From an uncultured Corynebacterium sp. (GTDB taxonomy: Bacteria; Actinomycetota; Actinomycetes; Mycobacteriales; Mycobacteriaceae), in NCBI GenBank assembly GCA_943913645.1, contig CALTYZ010000016.1:1-55402 (forward strand): DNA of 55,402 nt, written 5' to 3'. This document shows, piece by piece, positions 51,333 through 55,402 of this stretch; position 1 is the stretch's first letter; every line of letters starts with the position of its first letter. The translations under genes and the position numbers were made by a program. Under the pieces are notes generated by a model. The model ran no database searches and was not told the DNA's origin. It saw only the letters and a program-made list of their open reading frames with translations.

Positions 51333-52100
51333 CTATTTCCTCTGCCACAGGTACTCGCGAATCACGTGGTCTTTGGTCAGTCCCTTGCCCTCAAACTTGG
51401 TGATGACCTGGCGGTCAGTCAGCACCGGCGCATCTGGCCACGGCCACGGTTTGGATTCAAGCATGGGCTCGACGTCGACGAGTTCATCAATCCATGCGGC
51501 GTAGTCGGCATGGTCGGTGGCTACGTGCAGCACGCCGCCTGGTTTGAGCCGGGTGGCAATGAGGTTGAGCGTGCCAGATTGAATAATGCGGCGCTTGTGG
51601 TGGCGTACCTTTGGCCACGGGTCGGGAAAGAAGATGCGCACTGCGTCTAAAGAGTTTTCGGAAAACATGCGCGCAAGCACTTCCACCCCATCGCCGCGAA
51701 TCATGCGGATGTTGTCAATGCCGCCGCGCACGATCGCGCCAAGCAGTTTCGCTAGGCCCGGTTTGTACAGCTCGACTGCGACGATGTTGGTGTCTGCCTC
51801 CAGCGGTGCCATCGCGGCGGTGGAAGTACCGGTGCCGGAGCCGATTTCGACGATGGTGGGGTGGCCGGTGCGGCCGAACCAGGCGTCGAGGTCGACGGGG
51901 GCGTCGTCAAGCACGCGCCCTAACTTCGGCCAGTACTGGTTGAACAGCGCTGCTTGGTTCTCAGTGAGTGTGCCGCGGCGGAAGGTGACGGACCCAAGGC
52001 GGGGGTAATCCAGCCCGGTGCTGAACTCGGTTTGCGGCGGGCGCCCGTGGGGGAGCTCGCCCGTACCGGGGCGCTGAATGGGGACGTCAGGGGTAGTCAT
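51333..52100 (-). CDS. trmB: tRNA (guanine-46-N7)-methyltransferase
   Basis: 255 residues from ATG 52100 (MTTPDVP). An ATG six codons upstream at 52118 is possible. The class I SAM-binding motif is TIVEIGSGTGTSTAAMA. The conserved acceptor motif is RIFFPDPWPKVRHHKRR, and the C-terminus is KFEGKGLTKDHVIREYLWQRK, fully typical of TrmB. It makes m7G46 in the variable loop of tRNAs. It is divergent from pck, first in the minus-strand run with the NYN protein and the mmpL genes. Confidence 0.95.
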   Translation of the reverse strand: MTTPDVPIQRPGTGELPHGRPPQTEFSTGLDYPRLGSVTFRRGTLTENQAALFNQYWPKLGRVLDDAPVDLDAWFGRTGHPTIVEIGSGTGTSTAAMAPLEADTNIVAVELYKPGLAKLLGAIVRGGIDNIRMIRGDGVEVLARMFSENSLDAVRIFFPDPWPKVRHHKRRIIQSGTLNLIATRLKPGGVLHVATDHADYAAWIDELVDVEPMLESKPWPWPDAPVLTDRQVITKFEGKGLTKDHVIREYLWQRK

Positions 52101-52452
52101 TGACTCAATTGTCCACATGACATGCGTTCATTCAAGTTCCCACTCGCATATGTTGGCAAAGAAGTTTGTAACTCCTCACCCGGGGCGGACCAAGAGTGGT
52201 ATGGGCGACACGTTCGGGCGCGATCGGCACGGACGTGCGCAGCCCCTACACCCCCCCAATCGGGGCTGTGTTGCGTCGCCTGCGCGGATATTGACAGGCC
52301 CAAACCACAGGAAAACGCTGCATTTAAGCTGGGATAATGCAACTCAACTCCGGCTCGGCGTCACTTTGATTACGCTGGGGACATACAGCTGAAATAGACC
52401 AACCGTGCACGTGTGTGCCCTGGGTATAACACCAGTGCAGCAAGGAGAAAAT
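52101..52452. promoter_or_regulatory. trmB-pck divergent region
   Basis: 352 bp without a gene. It includes CAGCCCC (52240-52246) paired with GGGGCTG (52262-52268) over a poly-C stretch, and two possible -10 boxes for pck: GATAAT near 52333 and GTATAAC near 52424. GCAAAGAAGTTTGTAA at about 52157-52172 resembles half of a RamB-type site, but I do not rely on it. AAGGAG ends the region before the pck ATG. Confidence 0.4.
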
Positions 52453-54408
52453 ATGACCATTGCAGTCAACCGGCTAGAGGGCCCCCTGCCGACCGACAAC
52501 GAAGCGATTATTTCCTGGGTGAACGAAGCAGTTGAGCTATTTACCCCGGACCGGGTGGTGTTCGCCGACGGCTCGCAAGAGGAATGGGACCGCCTCGCGG
52601 CAGAGCTTGTTGAAAAAGGCACCCTGATCAAGCTCAACGAGGAAAAGCGCCCGAACTCCTTCCTGGCGCGCTCGAACCCATCCGATGTGGCGCGTGTGGA
52701 ATCACGCACCTTCATCGCAACCGAGAAGCAGGCTGATGCCGGCCCAACGAACAACTGGATGCGCCCCGACGCACTCAAAGAAGAGATGCTTGAGGAGTTC
52801 TCCGGCTCCATGAAGGGCCGCACCATGTATGTGGTGCCGTTTTGCATGGGTCCGATCAGTGACCCTGATCCGAAGCTCGGTGTGCAGTTGACTGACTCGG
52901 CGTATGTGGTCATGTCCATGCGAATCATGACCCGCATGGGGCAGGAAGCGCTCGATAAAATCACCGGCGACAACTTTGTGCCCTGCCTGCACTCGGTTGG
53001 CCACCCGCTGGAGGAGGGCGAAGAAGATGTGGCTTGGCCCTGCAACGAAACGAAGTACATCTCCCACTTCCCGGAAACCAAAGAGATCTGGTCCTACGGT
53101 TCCGGCTACGGCGGCAACGCCATTTTGGCGAAGAAGTGCTACGCGTTGCGCATCGCCTCAGTGATGGCACGTGAGGAAGGCTGGATGGCTGAGCACATGC
53201 TCATCCTCAAGCTCACCAACCCAGAAGGCAAGGCCTACCACATTGCCGCCGCATTCCCGTCTGCCTGCGGTAAGACCAACCTGGCCATGATCACCCCCAC
53301 ACTGGAAGGTTGGTCCGCCGAGGTTGTCGGTGACGATATTGCGTGGCTGAAGCTTCGCGACGATGGCCTCTACGCCGTCAACCCGGAAAATGGCTTCTTC
53401 GGCGTTGCCCCAGGCACTAACTACGCCTCGAACCCGATTGCGATGCGCAGCATGGAGCCGGGCAACACCCTCTTTACCAACGTGGCGTTGACTGATGACG
53501 GTGACGTGTGGTGGGAAGGCATGGATGGTGACAAGCCTGAGCACCTCATTGACTGGCGCGGCAACGACTGGACCCCGGAGGATGACCGTAAGGCCGCGCA
53601 CCCGAACTCTCGCTACTGTGTTGCTATCGCGCAGTGCCCGGCCGCCGCGCCTGAGTTCGATGACTGGCAGGGTGTCAAGATCGACGCGATCTTGTTTGGT
53701 GGGCGCCGCCCTGACACCGTGCCGTTGGTGACCCAGTCCTACGACTGGGAGCACGGCACCATGATGGGTGCGATGCTGTCTTCTGGCCAGACCGCTGCCT
53801 CTGTTGAGGCCAAGGTTGGCTCCCTGCGCCATGACCCGATGGCCATGCTGCCGTTCATTGGCTACAACGTGGGCGACTACCTGCAGCACTGGATTGACAT
53901 GGGGCAAAAGGGCGGAGACCGCATGCCATCGATCTTCCTGGTCAACTGGTTCCGCCGTGGCGAAGACGGCCGTTTCCTGTGGCCGGGCTTTGGCGAGAAC
54001 TCTCGCGTACTCAAGTGGGTCGTCGATCGTATCGACGGCAAGGTGGATGCGATCGAGACCGTGGTGGGCCACACCGCCCGCGCCGAAGACCTCGACCTCA
54101 CCGGCCTGGACACCCCGATCGAGGATGTGCGCGAGGCACTTTACCCCAACCCGGAGCTGTGGAAGGTCGACCTGGAAGAGTCCCGCGACTACCTTGAGGA
54201 GCTCGGCTCTCGCGTACCGCAGGAGATTTTCGACGAGCTTGACCAGCTCGGTGAGCGCATCAAGATCGCCAACCGGGCAGAACAGCAGATGGCGGAGAAA
54301 ATCTCGGAGGCTGTCTCACAGGCAATCGCAGAAGCTAATGCGGCCGGTGAAGCAAAGGCGGCGGAAGCGAAGGCAAAGCGCGAAACTGAGGCGGCTGGCC
54401 AGCAGTAA
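52453..54408 (+). CDS. pck: Phosphoenolpyruvate carboxykinase (GTP)
   Basis: 651 residues from ATG 52453 (AAGGAG upstream). Decarboxylates oxaloacetate to phosphoenolpyruvate with GTP, first step of gluconeogenesis. This is the route needed when cells grow on succinyl-CoA and acetyl-CoA from aromatics. Hallmarks: kinase loop FPSACGKTN (C272, K274), nucleotide-binding FFGVAPGTNYASNPIA, and substrate-binding Arg in ESRTFIATEK. The C. glutamicum enzyme is about 610 residues. Here the last 40 residues form an Ala/Glu/Lys-rich helical tail (AEANAAGEAKAAEAKAKRE), an unusual extension. Confidence 0.95.
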   Translation: MTIAVNRLEGPLPTDNEAIISWVNEAVELFTPDRVVFADGSQEEWDRLAAELVEKGTLIKLNEEKRPNSFLARSNPSDVARVESRTFIATEKQADAGPTNNWMRPDALKEEMLEEFSGSMKGRTMYVVPFCMGPISDPDPKLGVQLTDSAYVVMSMRIMTRMGQEALDKITGDNFVPCLHSVGHPLEEGEEDVAWPCNETKYISHFPETKEIWSYGSGYGGNAILAKKCYALRIASVMAREEGWMAEHMLILKLTNPEGKAYHIAAAFPSACGKTNLAMITPTLEGWSAEVVGDDIAWLKLRDDGLYAVNPENGFFGVAPGTNYASNPIAMRSMEPGNTLFTNVALTDDGDVWWEGMDGDKPEHLIDWRGNDWTPEDDRKAAHPNSRYCVAIAQCPAAAPEFDDWQGVKIDAILFGGRRPDTVPLVTQSYDWEHGTMMGAMLSSGQTAASVEAKVGSLRHDPMAMLPFIGYNVGDYLQHWIDMGQKGGDRMPSIFLVNWFRRGEDGRFLWPGFGENSRVLKWVVDRIDGKVDAIETVVGHTARAEDLDLTGLDTPIEDVREALYPNPELWKVDLEESRDYLEELGSRVPQEIFDELDQLGERIKIANRAEQQMAEKISEAVSQAIAEANAAGEAKAAEAKAKRETEAAGQQ

Positions 54409-54436
54409 GCGTGCTGGCCTCGAAGCCACGGTCCCT

Positions 54437-54475
54437 GCGCTCCACGTGTAGCCAAGACGGCCACACGTGGAGCGC
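54437..54475 (+). terminator. Long perfect hairpin after pck
   Basis: GCGCTCCACGTGT (54437-54449) pairs with ACACGTGGAGCGC (54463-54475), a 13-bp perfect stem with a 13-base loop, 28 bp after the pck stop. A G-run follows and no T-run, so it may act as an mRNA stabiliser or a factor-assisted terminator. Confidence 0.65.
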
Positions 54476-54532
54476 GGGGGCCATTTGGCTGCGGGGGATA
54501 GTACGTCAGCTCTGTGGAAGAGCATTCTTCCC

Positions 54533-54754
54533 CTATCCAGATTTAGTGGTTTGGGTTATTCTGCGCCCTCTTGCTACAACTAAGGTTCCAATGACCGCTG
54601 AGGCAATGGCTGCCAACACCAATCCCATTAAGGAAAAAGCGACCCACTCCTGTGGATCCTTAGGAGCGGTACCTCGACTGAAGGCAACAATCACATAGAC
54701 GACGATGGAAATAAGAGCCACAGCTGTGTAGACGCCGATCGATCTCGAACGCAC
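54533..54754 (-). CDS. Small two-helix membrane protein
   Basis: 73 residues from GTG 54754, with GAAAGG at suitable distance upstream. Two helices (VYTAVALISIVVYVIVAF and WVAFSLMGLVLAAIASAVIG) are separated by a short hydrophilic loop (SRGTAPKDPQE), with a basic C-terminus. Family not recognised. It is likely real because of the start signals and well-formed topology. Convergent with pck. Confidence 0.6.
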   Translation of the reverse strand: MRSRSIGVYTAVALISIVVYVIVAFSRGTAPKDPQEWVAFSLMGLVLAAIASAVIGTLVVARGRRITQTTKSG

Positions 54755-54892
54755 TGTAGGGGCCTTTCAACTGGATAACTACACTCAGTCCAACTGAATA
54801 ACAACACCCGTCTATAAGTAGACAGCGCGTGCTATTTGACCTCAAGTCATTTAACCCGCTGTTATATAAATTGTTTTCAAACTGTGGGTTAA

Positions 54893-55066
54893 GTAGCAGG
54901 AACTGTCGGTGACTGCTCTGGCAATGCGTTAGCCGAGAACGTTCATAGTTCCTACAAGGATGAGCTCATTCATACTCGTAGATGGGAAATCCCGGCCGAG
55001 GTTGAAACCGAATTTTGGAAGCAGAACCTGCCACAGGAAATAATAGAAATCAGGGCAAAAGCCTAG
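54893..55066 (+). pseudogene. IS3-family transposase (OrfB) fragment
   Basis: The plus frame 54893-55066 reads GTVGDCSGNALAENVHSSYK followed by DELIHTRRW. This matches the integrase-core C-terminal motif of IS3-family OrfB proteins (GD..DNA.AE...SYK.ELI..R.W), which contains the catalytic Glu. There is no start codon, and TAA at 54890-54892 closes the frame upstream. After RRW the match stops, and the frame (EIPAEVETEFWKQNLPQEI...) is something else up to TAG 55064. It is a junction of a transposase fragment with unrelated DNA. The remainder of 54755-55156 has no other gene I can support. Confidence 0.65.
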
Positions 55067-55162
55067 GAAAAACTCGCGGCACTTCAGGGTACCGAATCCG
55101 AACCTCTAGGCCTAGTCGATATAGGCCCGGTACATACCGATCCATGGTGGCACACTGTGAAT

Positions 55163-55348
55163 ATGCCCCAGTCACCGCCTGAACGCCATTCGCTTCACAC
55201 TAAGCGTCTATCTCTCGAAATACTTCACGAAAATCATGCGGATGAAATGTTTGACATTCTGCGAGACCCGACAATCTACCAATATATGGACGGAAGGCCG
55301 AACAGTACTGAAGAGCTTCGTCAGCAATATAGGAGACAGTCTTCAAAC
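55163..55348 (+). pseudogene. GNAT acetyltransferase gene, 5' part, cut by an insertion sequence
   Basis: From ATG 55163 (or GTG 55157) the frame reads ERHSLHTKRLSLEILHENHA and DEMFDILRDPTIYQYMDGRP, then an ELRQQYRRQ helix. This is the standard N-terminus of RimJ/RimL-type N-acetyltransferases, which transfer acetyl from acetyl-CoA to an amine. The acetyl-CoA-binding motif (about 60 residues later) is absent because the frame runs into an IS-like end at 55349 and stops at TAG 55373-55375. About 62 residues remain of an expected 170-180. The substrate is unknown. Confidence 0.65.
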
Positions 55349-55402
55349 GGTGCTGTTGCAAAGTTGGGGCAGTAGAAAGACCGGCGTGAAATAATCAGAG
55401 CC
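55349..55402. mobile_element. Left end of an IS6-family insertion sequence (partial)
   Basis: GGTGCTGTTGCAAAGTTGGG begins at 55349, within the GNAT frame. It closely resembles the terminal inverted repeats of IS6-family elements (IS26 GGCACTGTTGCAAA, IS6100 GGCTCTGTTGCAAAG). The transposase would lie beyond the window edge. Identification is by motif recall only. Confidence 0.65.

Noticed and set aside
52240..52268. Poly-C hairpin upstream of pck considered as a terminator
   Set aside because: It lies between two divergent genes, so no transcript should end there, and it has no T-run.

Overview
The window is chromosomal DNA from a mycolic-acid-containing actinobacterium, almost certainly a Corynebacterium. 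The right-hand part holds, in the order known from C. glutamicum, glfT2, the DPPR phosphatase, ubiA, aftB, two mycolyltransferases, a DUF732 protein, the Rv3802c-type cutinase, fadD32, pks13 and accD3. These are followed by an mmpL (cmpL1-like) operon, trmB and the GTP-type pck. I cannot name the species.

Region 1 (1 to about 5.6 kb) is accessory and partly decayed. It holds a C-terminal glutaredoxin-like remnant, two unrelated P-loop ATPase genes (421-1581 on minus, 3987-5207 on plus), each with short tandem repeats directly upstream, a NhaP-type Na+/H+ antiporter, a cluster of six AGTTGTT heptamers and a 92-bp element with 14-bp terminal inverted repeats. A related 81-bp element lies at 45.5 kb.

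Region 2 (5.6 to 26 kb) is an aromatic-catabolism island. A two-component flavin hydroxylase (HpaB/PheA type) with a divergent LuxR/LAL regulator comes first. Then comes a complete catechol branch of the beta-ketoadipate pathway: BenE uptake, BenABC and BenD (benzoate to catechol), CatA, CatB, CatC, PcaD, PcaIJ and PcaF (catechol to succinyl-CoA and acetyl-CoA). Regulators are PcaR (IclR), BenR (LuxR/LAL) and a TetR protein next to pcaD. Protocatechuate-branch genes are absent. The pcaR-pcaI and benA-catA divergent spacers have readable promoters and operator-like palindromes, and the benA side has a GlxR/CRP-type site.

Region 3 (26 to 45 kb) builds the arabinogalactan-mycolate envelope: galactan polymerisation (GlfT2), the arabinose donor pathway (PAP2 phosphatase, UbiA), arabinan capping (AftB), mycolate condensation (FadD32, Pks13, AccD3, cutinase-like protein) and mycolate transfer (two antigen-85-type enzymes). 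A 35-residue ORF directly after accD3 is a candidate peptide porin of the mycomembrane.

Region 4 (45 to 54.5 kb) is a six-gene minus-strand run (trmB, NYN protein, MmpL transporter, flippase-like protein, FAD oxidoreductase, DUF3054 protein) divergent from pck. Region 5 (54.5 kb to the end) is a rearranged edge: a small membrane protein, an IS3-family transposase fragment, and a GNAT acetyltransferase gene cut by what looks like the terminal inverted repeat of an IS6-family insertion sequence. No rRNA, tRNA or CRISPR array was recognised.
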